Source of the DNA: JASSUD01 sp031963005
GTDB taxonomy: Bacteria; Pseudomonadota; Gammaproteobacteria; Burkholderiales; Burkholderiaceae
Length of the DNA stretch: 64,000 nt
Assembly: GCA_031963005.1 (NCBI GenBank)
Contig: JASSUL010000003.1
Span: 62,001 to 126,000, forward strand
Direction: 5' to 3'
Positions 26,205 to 35,221 of the stretch are shown one piece after another. Both the position numbers and the translations under genes were made by a program. The notes below the pieces were generated by a model, which was not told the DNA's origin, did no database searches, and saw only the letters and a list, made by a program, of their open reading frames with translations. Each line of letters opens with the position of its first letter. Position 1 is the first letter of the stretch.

Positions 26205-28505
26205 ATGCCTCTTTCATTTTCTATCGTGATTAGCACGCATAATCACTCTCACACTCTTGGTAATATACTGCATGCTTTACGTTATCTGAGGCATCCTCAT
26301 TTTGAAGTCATCGTAGTAAAGGGTCCCTCTACCGATGACACCGATGCGGTTTTACTTCCTTATTTGCAAGATATCCGCTTGGGGCATTGTGCCGAGGCGC
26401 ATTTATCCAAATCGCAGAACATCGGTTTGGCAATGGCTCAGGGTGATATTGTGTGTTTTATAGAAGGGGATGCGATTCCTGAACCTGACTGGCTCAATGA
26501 ATTAGAAGCAGCCTATATCACGGCTTCTATAGCAGGGGTAGGGGGATATGTTTTGGATAAAACAGGCATCCATTTTGAATCTCAGATCATAGTCAGTGAC
26601 CGCTTTGGGCAAGATCAGCATTTTACAAACATAGAAAAAGCACAAAAATCCAAGATACTAAAACAAGTTATCAAGCCGATGCATTATCTGCGCTTGCCTC
26701 AAAATAATGCTTCTTTTCGGCGAAATGTGCTGCTTCAATTAGGTAAGTTTGATGAAAAATGTGATGGTCGCCTAAGCCTTGCAGATATCAGCCTTCGATT
26801 GATAGAGGCGGGTTATAAAATAACGTATACCCCCACCGCCCGAGTGCATCATACGGGGACTGTAAACCCTATGCCTATTTGCGGGCAAGAAGCGGGGTCG
26901 CTGTATAGCAGCGCATACAGCTATACTTATTTTGCTATTAAACATGCAAAAGCAAAAAAAACATCAAAAGAAAATATTACTTCTTATACAGAACACGCAA
27001 GCAAACCGCTCAAAAAAGCGCTGGCTTATGCTTTTTTAACCTTCAAATTAAAATGGTCTGAATATAAAGCCTTATTAAAAGAAATCGATCGAGGTACTAA
27101 GAATGGCATAGAGCAAGCCTGTTATTTATCGGCATACAAAGCGCCTTCAAGCACAATCAAAGCCCATACGGGATCTCAGTTTCAACAATTTCCTGTACTT
27201 TTACCCGCAGCGCAGCGTTTACATATTGGCATTGTGTGGCAGCTATACCCTGCACAAGAACGCACCGGTGGAATTGTCGTTTGGTTACATGAAGTCGCTA
27301 CCGGTCTGGCTAAGTTAGGCCATGAAATTACTTTTTTTACCCATACCACCGATCAAAAAAGCATCACTTTCGAAGAAGGCACTTGGGTACATCGCACCGT
27401 AAAAACGCGCACTAAAGCTCGTTTTCTCTTTTTATTATTTGGACGCATCCCTAGCACGCCCGCTATACCTAGGTTACGTAAGCGGATTTTGCGTGGCATT
27501 TATCAGTCTTATGATGCGGTTATGCGCATGCATCATCGCCGTAAATTCGATGTGATTTGCAGTCCTGCCTGGGGCATGGAGGGAACTCCTTTTATTGCCG
27601 ATGGCAAAATTCCAACGGTAATCAGCATGCATTCTTCTTGGAAATTTATGGCGGAATCTAAGTCAGAAGAAGAAAAAAAACGTTTTTACAAAAGCAAAAA
27701 ACATCAACAATTTATTTATGCAGAAGAGTGGACTTTTAAAAATGCGACCCATCTACTAGCAAACTCAAATGCCATCGTTCGAGATACCGAAGCGCTCTAC
27801 AATATTAAAATTGACCCTGATCGCGTTACGGTTGTTCCGCATGGCATAAAAGATCTGCTAGCTGACGTTAATCAAAAGAATACCCATCCTCACGCAAAGG
27901 CCTCCATTAAAGAGCACCAACCACTGCGTATCATGAGTGTGGGGCGTTTAGAAAGGCGTAAGGCTACAGATATACTTCTAGAGACGCTACCGGCGCTACT
28001 TACACGCTACCCCATGCTGGAAGTCCATTTAGTAGGGGATTACTCCGTCTATGACGACGGTATTAACTACAGAAAAAGCTTCCTTGAAAAATATGCGCAA
28101 GCACCATGGCTAGACCGCGTTCATTTTGAAGGCCTAGTATCAGAAAGTACGCTACTCGAGTTTTATCAGAAAATAGATATTTTCGTCGCTCCAAGTAGAT
28201 ATGAATCCTTTGGTTTGATTTATGTGGAAGCGATGATATTTGGTAAGCCCTGTATTGGCACTTATGCAGGTGGCATCCCTGAAGTGATCACGCATAATGA
28301 AACGGGTTTGCTGGTGCCCGTGAATGATGTCGAGAAACTCTCTGAAGCACTTTCCTTGCTCATTGAAGACGCATCGCTACGGCAGACATTAGGGCAAAAA
28401 GGTCGTGCTTTGTATGAGGCGCAATTTACAGAAACCGTTATGGTTAAACGCATTGCTGCACTCTTACAAAAAGTCAGTGATGCCGCAAAAAGTAAAGCGG
28501 CGTAA
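26205..28505 (+). CDS. Fused GT2-GT4 glycosyltransferase
   Basis: 766 residues with two transferase modules. Residues ~1-260 are a GT-A family 2 domain: FSIVISTHNHSHTL, then FIEGDAIPEPDWL (DxD-like EGDA at 87-90) and LPQNNASFRR. Residues ~345-766 are a GT-B family 4 domain: HIGIVWQLYPAQERTGGIVVWLHEVATGLAKLGHEITFF (in two parts), SVGRLERRKATDILLETLP and the E-x7-E motif in RYESFGLIYVEAM. About 85 linker residues are Lys-rich. Such fusions can add two sugars in succession. With manC just upstream, a mannose-containing surface or storage glycan is likely (inference). No other polysaccharide genes follow, so the acceptor and exporter must be elsewhere. Confidence 0.9.
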   Translation: MPLSFSIVISTHNHSHTLGNILHALRYLRHPHFEVIVVKGPSTDDTDAVLLPYLQDIRLGHCAEAHLSKSQNIGLAMAQGDIVCFIEGDAIPEPDWLNELEAAYITASIAGVGGYVLDKTGIHFESQIIVSDRFGQDQHFTNIEKAQKSKILKQVIKPMHYLRLPQNNASFRRNVLLQLGKFDEKCDGRLSLADISLRLIEAGYKITYTPTARVHHTGTVNPMPICGQEAGSLYSSAYSYTYFAIKHAKAKKTSKENITSYTEHASKPLKKALAYAFLTFKLKWSEYKALLKEIDRGTKNGIEQACYLSAYKAPSSTIKAHTGSQFQQFPVLLPAAQRLHIGIVWQLYPAQERTGGIVVWLHEVATGLAKLGHEITFFTHTTDQKSITFEEGTWVHRTVKTRTKARFLFLLFGRIPSTPAIPRLRKRILRGIYQSYDAVMRMHHRRKFDVICSPAWGMEGTPFIADGKIPTVISMHSSWKFMAESKSEEEKKRFYKSKKHQQFIYAEEWTFKNATHLLANSNAIVRDTEALYNIKIDPDRVTVVPHGIKDLLADVNQKNTHPHAKASIKEHQPLRIMSVGRLERRKATDILLETLPALLTRYPMLEVHLVGDYSVYDDGINYRKSFLEKYAQAPWLDRVHFEGLVSESTLLEFYQKIDIFVAPSRYESFGLIYVEAMIFGKPCIGTYAGGIPEVITHNETGLLVPVNDVEKLSEALSLLIEDASLRQTLGQKGRALYEAQFTETVMVKRIAALLQKVSDAAKSKAA

Positions 28506-28622
28506 AGTTTGTAAACAAGTAGGAAGGTAAAGGGAAGTTGCTATAACGCTATAAAGATGCTTGAACCCAGCAAACAAATAGGGCAAACCCATTACCGCTA
28601 TGAAAATGCATACATAGCAAGA

Positions 28623-29711
28623 TCAGCTATTGTCCGATGAGGATAATCCCCTTTCTCCACATTGCCCACGATACCGCAGTACATGATCAATCAGTACCAA
28701 TGCCAATAAAGCTTCGGCAATTGGTGTTGCGCGTATTCCTACACAAGGATCGTGGCGGCCTAAGGTTTGCATCTCGATAGGCTGCCCTTCCATATTGATA
28801 GAACGGCGTGCAATGCGAATGCTAGAGGTGGGCTTAATGGCTAAAGATACTAATAGATCTTGTCCTGTAGAAATCCCTCCTAAAATCCCTCCAGCAGAGT
28901 TACTCAAAAACCCCTCCGGAGTGATTTCATCGCCGTGTTCAGAGCCTTTTTGCGTTACGCTGGAAAATCCAGCGCCAATCTCTACCCCTTTTACCGCATT
29001 CAACCCCATCATGGCATGTGCGATGTCAGCATCCAGCCTATCAAAAACAGGTTCGCCTAATCCGGCAGGCACTTTACTTGCTACTACATTAATGCGCGCC
29101 CCAATAGAGTCTCCCTCTCGACGCAATGCGTCCATATAAGCTTCCAATTGAGGAACTATGTCTTGATTCGGTGCAAAAAAAGCATTGTGCTCACGCATGG
29201 CCCAATCGACAAATGGGATATCAATGGGACCCAAAGCGGCCATATAAGCACGAATCTCTGTTCCAAATTGCTCTCGCAGCCATTTTTTAGCGACCGCACC
29301 CGCTGCTACTATCGGAGCGGTTAAACGTGCAGAAGAACGGCCGCCTCCGCGTGGATCACGAATTCCATATTTGCGCCAATAACTATAATCGGCATGTCCC
29401 GGCCGAAAAGTATCAGTAATATCTTTGTAATCCGAACTGCGCATATCCGTATTACGGATCAAAAGGCCCAGCGGTGTACCCGTCGTTTTTCCTTCAAAGA
29501 CCCCCGAAAGAATTTCTACCTGATCCGCCTCTTGCCGCTGCGTAACATGGCGTGATGAGCCAGGTTTACGTCGATCCAATTCCGTTTGAATATCCGAAGC
29601 AGACAAAGCCAATTCCGGCGGGCAGCCATCAATCACACACCCAATAGCAGGACCATGCGATTCGCCAAACGTAGTCACTGTAAAAAGAGTGCCTAATGTA
29701 TTTCCAGACAT
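28623..29711 (-). CDS. aroC: Chorismate synthase
   Basis: 362 residues; makes chorismate from EPSP with reduced FMN, the last shikimate step. Signatures: GNTLGTLFTVTTFGESHGPAIG at the start (in two parts), RRKPGSSRHVTQR, SYWRKYGIRDPRGGGRSSARLTA (in two parts) and GGILGGISTGQDLLV. Length and motifs are complete. It probably feeds the trpE enzyme encoded at 58.9 kb. It stands alone between the glycosyltransferase (convergent) and the tRNA gene. Confidence 0.98.
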   Translation of the reverse strand: MSGNTLGTLFTVTTFGESHGPAIGCVIDGCPPELALSASDIQTELDRRKPGSSRHVTQRQEADQVEILSGVFEGKTTGTPLGLLIRNTDMRSSDYKDITDTFRPGHADYSYWRKYGIRDPRGGGRSSARLTAPIVAAGAVAKKWLREQFGTEIRAYMAALGPIDIPFVDWAMREHNAFFAPNQDIVPQLEAYMDALRREGDSIGARINVVASKVPAGLGEPVFDRLDADIAHAMMGLNAVKGVEIGAGFSSVTQKGSEHGDEITPEGFLSNSAGGILGGISTGQDLLVSLAIKPTSSIRIARRSINMEGQPIEMQTLGRHDPCVGIRATPIAEALLALVLIDHVLRYRGQCGERGLSSSDNS

Positions 29712-29955
29712 GCAAAAGATCTCTTATCAATAATCAATATTTAAAATTCAATATATTTAATAGTAGAAAACTAAAAATACCTTACAAAATATCCGAAAAC
29801 CGTATCTATAATTTCCCACTACCGATGTTAATGCAAGTATTTTATGTTAAAACATGGATATGTTTAGCGGACATCTTGTCAACAACCTATTTGCAACGCC
29901 AATACGCATTTGCGCATTGACATAGCCTGAGACAATCGACATAATCCCGTCCTTC

Positions 29956-30031
<76 letters not shown>

Positions 30032-30069
30032 ATCACCAATCATATTACATAGCAATACCCAATTTTACA

Positions 30070-30106
30070 AAAACCCGAGTAGCCATAAGGCTTTCGGGTT
30101 TTTTTT
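30070..30106 (+). terminator. Rho-independent terminator of the tRNA gene
   Basis: AAAACCCGA (30070-30078) pairs with TCGGGTTTT (30094-30102), with an inner AGCC/GGCT stem around ATAA, followed by further T residues. It lies 39 bp after the tRNA. Confidence 0.9.
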
Positions 30107-30150
30107 ATGGCTCACGTTGGCTCTATTTTTCACAGGAAATCAACGAAAAA

Positions 30151-30170
30151 TGCAGTTAACTGCAGTTAAC
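30151..30170. repeat. Two tandem copies of TGCAGTTAAC
   Basis: Two perfect adjacent 10-bp copies, each containing the palindrome GTTAAC. They lie between the tRNA and the broken integrase gene, where arm-type integrase or excisionase sites usually sit. Confidence 0.45.
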
Positions 30171-30255
30171 TTTAAGGCCTGATCACTATCTAGACAAAAG
30201 TTATCACACAAAGAAATTTTGAAGTGCTGCGCTATCCATGTGGAAGGAGAGAATC

Positions 30256-31130
30256 ATGGCGCTAACTGATATGCTTATTCGCAGCACAAAGCCCGCTGAG
30301 AAACCTATCAGCCACCCTGATAGCGCGCAGGCCTTATATTCTTTGTGCAGCCGAATGGTTCGCGTTGGTGGAGGCTACGTTATCGCTTTCGCAGAAAACA
30401 AAAAATGCTCTCCATGGACATCTGGTCCACTCTAAGCCTTAATAATGCCCGCCTTGGAAGAGATCAAGCCAAATATTGCAAAATAGGTCTTTCAGACTTG
30501 CGGGCAAGTTATGCGCGTTACGCCATTGCCAATGGCTTAGCAGATCGCAATCTAGTAGCAGAGATAAAGCCTTCTGACATACTCAAATCCAGCGAAAAAA
30601 CCAACTACGCCCGCATTAGCGCCCAAGAGCTGCCTGAGCTACTAAAAAAATGGAAGCTTATGACGGCCAACCCCTAACTCGCCTTGCAATGCAGTTTATG
30701 GCGCGACCTTTGTCCGGACAAGCGAACTGAGTGGTGCGCAGTGGAGTGGGTTCAATATAGATAAATGCATGTGGCGTATTTGAAAAGAGCATATGAAAAT
30801 GAAAACGCCTCATATTGTGCTGTTGTCTACGCAGTCGATTGCTGTACTGAAACAAATACGCATGCTATCTAGCAACGCCTTTTGCTGTTTCCATGCGAAC
30901 GCGGCAATGGCAGATCTATCAGTAAAAATACTATTTTGTATGCCCTGTACAGCATGGGGTATCACTCCTGCATGACTGGATATGAATTTAGAGGTGTAGC
31001 ATCAACTATTTTGCATGAACAGGGTTATCCGCATGAGCACATCGAATTGCAATTAACGCACCAAGAGCGCAATGCTGTGAGCGTATCTTATAACCACGCT
31101 TTATATCCGACGAGAAGCGCGCCAAGATGA
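30256..31130 (+). pseudogene. P4-type tyrosine integrase, decayed
   Basis: GGAAGGAG and ATG 30256 open the family's N-terminus MALTDMLIRSTKPAEKP. The frame then shifts to VQPNGSRWWRLRYRFRRKQK and SLNNAR, later to ANGLADRNL and ISAQELPELLKKW, then back to MKMKTPHIVLLSTQSIAVLK, and finally to MTGYEFRGVASTILHEQG and ERNAVSVSYNHALY. These are the ordered segments of a P4-like phage/island integrase, in at least four frames with internal stops and deletions. The catalytic H of 'HxFR' is a tyrosine (YEFR). It sits next to a tRNA gene, the normal attachment site of such integrases, and marks a former genomic island. Confidence 0.9.
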
Positions 31131-31234
31131 TGTAAGCGCGGGCAGATTATCCGAATATTTTAAAACAGATCGATAAGCACTCAGAGTAATTTCACGCAGC
31201 CCATTTTTAAAAAAGACCATTCAATACATATCAA

Positions 31235-31441
31235 CTATGATTTTCTCTCTACTTCCAACAGATTTTGGCAAGCACTCAACTGCCGGATGGCTGCGTCTCC
31301 ATCTTCGGTAATTCTGAGCAGCTGTGTCGTAATCTTTGAGCTAAGTTGAGCCAATGCGGGAGCATGATCCAGGCGCAGGGATAGATTGTAGTGTTGGCTG
31401 CCATAGAGGGCATCTTTGAGGGCTTCATCGGTCAGTGCATA
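31235..31441 (-). pseudogene. Gene tail of unknown origin joined to an IS5 fragment
   Basis: On the minus strand an open stretch ending at a TAG (31235-31237) encodes YALTDEALKDALYGSQHYN, a leucine-rich middle and LLRITEDGDAAIRQLSACQN. It reads as a coherent protein end, not noise, but has no start codon of its own and follows directly on the IS5-family transposase fragment at 31481-31643. It is probably the tail of a gene cut by rearrangement. I do not recognise the family. Confidence 0.35.
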
Positions 31442-31480
31442 CCTTGCTGGTGAAGTGCAGCCGTATCATACGTTCCTGTT

Positions 31481-31643
31481 CGATTGGGGCGGCGGGGCCC
31501 TCGCAAGCCTTTAGGATAGAACGGTTTCACTGCAGCAAGAAGGCGGTTCCAGGGAAGCAGCGTATTCATTTCGGCGAAGAATCTCTCTCGACGAGTGATC
31601 TTCTTTTTATGCGCATATTCTGCATGGGAAAATGATATCTGCT
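31481..31643 (-). mobile_element. IS5-family transposase fragment (inverted partner of 32711)
   Basis: The minus strand reads the N-terminus of an IS5-family transposase (SFSHAEYAHKKKITRRE-like) with a frameshift and a stop. Its DNA matches 32714-32881 almost base for base in inverse orientation. Only the first ~55 codons remain. The fragment overlaps the last 12 codons of the AT-rich gene on the same strand. Confidence 0.8.
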
Positions 31644-32428
31644 GTATTAGGGCCTATTACTGTTTTATAAATTTCCCGGCATTGATTTAAATTTTCTTCG
31701 ATATCTTTAAGATGCGGTAATAAAGATTGCATTTTGTACTTTTTTTCCTGTGCGTCCCGAAGGGAGGGTTTGGATTTCAACATAGCCAAGCTGATAAAAA
31801 ATATCATTCCTGGCAGGTATAGTGATACTGCGGTACAAAAATTGGTTGCAATAAAAACAATCATCAATATTGATGAAACTATTGCACCCATACTTATTTT
31901 TATTGTCTGAACTACAGTATTTGTGAATACTATTTCTTTCTTTAAAGTCGACATCAAATTTTGATTATTTATAAATTTATATCCAATATTCTTGCATAAT
32001 TCTTCGACATCTTTTTCATCTTGATTATTTTTATAATCCATATCAGCGATGTACTTTCGTCCTAATTTAAGCTCACTTGGAGTTTCTTCAGGATTTTTTT
32101 GAAATATGTCTAATAATTTTTGTAAATCTGTGTGGATATCAAGATCGCTAACTATCATCTTGTTAATTGTTTTTTCCTCGATTTTAATATTATCTTCACG
32201 TTTGCTGATTATTTTTATGGTGAAATTTTCATAGTTCTCTGTTTTGTGAATAGCAGATATTAATGATAATAATTTTTTTGAATATTCATTAATTTCAATC
32301 TCGCTTGTAAAATCGGAATTGCGATTTAAAGCAGGAGGTTCTTTTTCAGAAACATGAAAATTCTCATGATTTGGCAGTGTATTACATGAAAATTCACTAG
32401 AAGAGGATATTAGAAGCGTGCCGGACAT
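31607..32428 (-). CDS. AT-rich unknown protein with two-helix membrane hairpin
   Basis: 273 residues from ATG 32428 (an upstream TTG at 32440 would add four). The N-terminus is polar and serine-rich (MSGTLLISSSSEFSCN), without a cleavable signal. Residues 40-170 are charged and probably helical. Two adjacent hydrophobic helices lie near 177-196 and 198-217, separated by a very short loop, then a charged C-terminal helix. The DNA is much richer in A+T than the housekeeping genes. The last ~12 codons and the stop are supplied by an IS5 fragment, so the natural C-terminus may be lost. A polar head plus a bilobed hydrophobic hairpin is the layout of T3SS-delivered inclusion-membrane proteins in other intracellular bacteria; this is inference only. 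Confidence 0.6.
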   Translation of the reverse strand: MSGTLLISSSSEFSCNTLPNHENFHVSEKEPPALNRNSDFTSEIEINEYSKKLLSLISAIHKTENYENFTIKIISKREDNIKIEEKTINKMIVSDLDIHTDLQKLLDIFQKNPEETPSELKLGRKYIADMDYKNNQDEKDVEELCKNIGYKFINNQNLMSTLKKEIVFTNTVVQTIKISMGAIVSSILMIVFIATNFCTAVSLYLPGMIFFISLAMLKSKPSLRDAQEKKYKMQSLLPHLKDIEENLNQCREIYKTVIGPNTADIIFPCRICA

Positions 32429-32710
32429 AGAGGGACTCAATGCTTGGTATAGGAGAGTGCATGGAATATCAGTTTGATATCGGCGGCGAAAACAGTCTAT
32501 CTATTATGCGCGAGTGAATGAACTAATACCTTTTGCATAGGTAGCACGACCAAATAGATATGGGATGCGGCCATCTAGAATATAGCTAAGAATAGTATCA
32601 GAATTCTCTCAACGAAATGCTGATTTAATAGTGATGCTGATTCGCCAACTCATGTATAGATTCTGCTAGGATTTTTTTATGATTTCCGCCGTTCTTATGA
32701 ATAGGCTCTG

Positions 32711-32881
32711 ATGAAGCAGGTATCGTTTTCCCATGCAGAATATGCGCATAAAAAGAAGATCACTCGTCGAGAGAAATTCCTCGCCGAAATGAATACGCTG
32801 CTTCTCTGGAACCGCCTTCTTGCTGCAGAGGAACCGTTCTATCCCAAAGGGCTTGCGAGGAGGCCGTCCCCCAATCGTGTC
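32711..32881 (+). mobile_element. IS5-family transposase fragment
   Basis: ATG 32711 opens MKQVSFSHAEYAHKKKITRR, EKFLAEMNTLLLWNRLLAAE and EPFYPKG, the start of an IS5-family transposase. The match ends at about 32881, where an IS21-like end begins. The inverse copy lies at 31481-31643, with about 1.07 kb between them. Confidence 0.85.
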
Positions 32882-32904
32882 AACAGCGATTTAAAATTGA
32901 TACA
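32878..32904. repeat. 27-bp IS21-like end repeat, left copy
   Basis: TGTCAACAGCGATTTAAAAT followed by TGATACA. It recurs at 34347-34373 in the same orientation with three mismatches. The 'gTGATTTAAAATTGATac' core is typical of IS21-family ends. The two copies bracket the Fic pseudogene. Confidence 0.6.
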
Positions 32905-33166
32905 CCGGTCTATAAATTTAGTGATGCAATGATGTCGTCTGCTAAAGTGCAAACGGAACCCTGTTGGACCGTTCCCTGGCAATCCTGCTACAAGTAATCT
33001 ACCCCTCATTTGCCGCGTGGATCATCATGATTTGATTACGGTGAAAGGCCAAAATTCATGGTTTGCTAAAAACTAAGAAAGCGAAAATAGAAAATCCATA
33101 AACTACGCTGCTTTGTACCCGCTCTCTCAATTTTATGCCCGCCTAAATAGGGGAATAACGATCATT

Positions 33167-33200
33167 AAATGGGGTAATTTTGTATGGTAATACCCCATTT
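33167..33200. promoter_or_regulatory. Operator-like palindrome upstream of the fic reading frame
   Basis: AAATGGGGTA (33167-33176) is repeated in inverse orientation as TACCCCATTT (33191-33200) with a 14-bp spacer. It lies 24 bp before the ATG of the Fic gene, a fitting place for autoregulation by the C-terminal winged helix of that protein. Confidence 0.45.
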
Positions 33201-33223
33201 GAATACAGCAGACTTACATTTTT

Positions 33224-34277
33224 ATGCATTCGCTTACATCTGAATACCTTACCGCTCTTCGCTATGATGCTACCCAATTAGCCATGCTGCGTGCGTTAGG
33301 AGAGTCCAAGGCAAGCAGCAACTCTACGCTACCCAGTCTCCAGAGACCCTCATGGATTTGCGACAAATTGCAGCGGTCGAGTCCACAGAGTCATCTAACC
33401 GCTTGGAAGGCATCGTTGTTGCGCCCACGCGACTGAAGTCCTTAGTCATCGCAACGCTGCTCCGCAAAGTCGTTCGGAACAGGAAGTCGCTGGCTACCGA
33501 GATGCTTTGGCGCTTATCCATAAGCCCCCCATGCACATGCCTTTCAGTGAGGGCATAGTGCTGCAACTGCATACCTTGTTATATCGTTATATGCCGCAGC
33601 CAGGTGGGCGCTGGAAGGCGACCAACAACGATCTTATCGAGCGGCATCCAGACGGAACATCTCTGCTGCGTTTCCAGCCAGTAGTGGCTCATCTGACGCT
33701 AATGTATATGATCGACTTGACTCACTATTACGCATCCGCGATCGACCAGTGTCTGGCGGATCCTCTGGTGCTAGTGCCGCTAGCGATTCTGAACTTCCTA
33801 TGCATCCATCCATTTCCTGATGGTAACGGTCGCCTGTCTCGGCTGCTAACTCTGTTGCTGCTCTACCACTTTGACTACGTTGTCGGCTGTTATATCAGTT
33901 TGGAGCGGATTTTTGAGGAAACTAAAGAAAGTTATTACGAAACACTGAAAGCCAGTTCACAAGGTTGGCAACAGGGACAGCATGACATCAAACCATGGCT
34001 TGGTTACTTCTTGGGAGTGTTGTTGCGTGCCTATCGAGAGTTCGAAGAGCGTGTTGGGACTATCGAGTATGGTCGAGGCAACAAGGGGGATCGGGTACGA
34101 TCAGAAGTGCTCAAACGTATGTTGCCATTTTCTATATCGGAGATCGAAGAAGCCTGCCCAGGTGTGAGCAGAGACATGGTACGAATAGTACTGCGTGCTA
34201 TAAAGGCCGAAGGGGTCATCCAACCCATCGGAAAAGGACGTGCCGCCAAATGGCAACGGACTAAAATAGATAAATGA
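33224..34277 (+). pseudogene. fic: Fic-family AMP transferase with C-terminal winged helix, two frameshifts
   Basis: The reading begins MHSLTSEYLTALRYDATQLA at 33224. It shifts at about 33311 (one base lost, 'AAG GC AAG') to MDLRQIAAVESTESSNRLEG, and shifts again at about 33451 (one base lost) to DALALIHKPPMHMPF and onward to 34277. Joined, it is a full-length class II Fic protein of about 350 residues. The inhibitory helix motif SxxxEG is present (SNRLEG), and the catalytic loop HPFPDGNGRLSR is intact at about 33806. The C-terminal 60 residues are a winged helix (SISEIEEACPGVSRDMVRIVL). Fic proteins transfer AMP to target hydroxyls. Only single-base losses separate the frames, so recent death or sequencing error are both possible. 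Confidence 0.88.
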
Positions 34278-34587
34278 AAATCGGCCTGTCGCAGGGTGCG
34301 TTGAAGACTTTGGACAGGCTTATATTTATAAAGCTTGAGCGTGTCCTGTCAAAAGTGATTTAAAATTGATACCGTTTTTGAAGGCGCTGGAATGCCCCCT
34401 GAGTCTGTGATCTTAGAAAAGCCACTACGTTACTTCAGGGAAGGGCAATGCCAATTGTTGGCAGGGAGTTAGTTTTGCATAGTTGATAACGCTATTCCAT
34501 CTATTTTATTTTCTGCTAAATCAAGCTAATGCGTATTAGTTCAAGATGTCTAAGGTCACAATATGAAGGTTTGCTAGAAGTTAACGG
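34278..34587. other. Intergenic stretch with an IS21-like end
   Basis: 310 bp. It holds the right copy of the 27-bp IS21-like repeat (34347-34373). No gene is recognised in the rest. Confidence 0.45.
34347..34373. repeat. 27-bp IS21-like end repeat, right copy
   Basis: TGTCAAAAGTGATTTAAAAT followed by TGATACC, in direct orientation to the copy at 32878 and differing at three positions. Confidence 0.6.
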
Positions 34588-35088
34588 TTAACCATAGTTT
34601 TTTTTCCACGCCGCTTTCATTTTTTTATATAAAGAATGACTTTCCGCTTCCTGCCATTTTCCATAAAAAATGGCGGCGCTCTCTGCTTTTACCGGGTCTT
34701 CCTGTGAACGCGGTAATTCTTCCCCAGTTTGCGGATCGTATTTTCTTCCACCCACGTGATTGGCATATCGGCGTGCACGTGTATAGCCCATTTGCAGAAA
34801 TTTGCGTGCCATATCAGCCCCTACAAAATCTTCTTTTTCTAGATAGGCTTGGAAAACATCGAAGATTTTAGTGCTGCTTATCTTGGCAGTCGCCGCATCT
34901 TTGAAACGCCAATGGGGCAGAATCTCTGACTTATAAGGCTCACATAAAAGAACACCTTGTTCGCCTTTTCCCACTTTATAATTTTCAGGATGCAATCGAT
35001 AATCGGTTTCAGCATTCCATGAGTAAGACTCTTTAATATTATTCCAGCGCGCTCTTTTATGTTGTTTTGTAGACGATATATAGACCAT
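34588..35088 (-). CDS. DUF4385 family protein
   Basis: 166 residues. The core motifs YKVGKGEQGVLLCEPYKSEI, LPHWRFKD, DFVGADMARKFLQMGYTRAR and RRYANHVGGRKYD are those of the DUF4385 family, a conserved cytoplasmic family without known biochemical function. It is hydrophilic, with no signal or membrane segment. ATG 35088 overlaps the stop of a preceding gene remnant by one base (TAATG), so it was translationally coupled to that lost upstream gene. It now lies immediately after mnmG on the same strand. Confidence 0.9.
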   Translation of the reverse strand: MVYISSTKQHKRARWNNIKESYSWNAETDYRLHPENYKVGKGEQGVLLCEPYKSEILPHWRFKDAATAKISSTKIFDVFQAYLEKEDFVGADMARKFLQMGYTRARRYANHVGGRKYDPQTGEELPRSQEDPVKAESAAIFYGKWQEAESHSLYKKMKAAWKKNYG

Positions 35089-35221
35089 TATGAATCCTCA
35101 GTATTAAGGATTTGCGGTGTGCTGCAATGGAGGAATAAGGCGACATAACCTTCTGGCTCTATGGAAAATGGGGCCCAAATTTTCTTATCTGGAAGGCCCT
35201 GAATTTTTTGAGCAGAATCAA
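35088..35221 (-). pseudogene. Truncated 3' end of a gene coupled to the DUF4385 gene
   Basis: Between the mnmG stop (35222) and the DUF4385 start, the minus strand stays open and encodes IDSAQKIQGLPDKKIWAPF, then SIEPEGYVALFLHCSTPQIL and a TAA that overlaps the next ATG. The 1-base stop/start overlap and the protein-like composition suggest the tail of a real gene whose front was replaced by mnmG. The frame continues into mnmG, but there it is only a shadow. Family not recognised. Confidence 0.4.
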
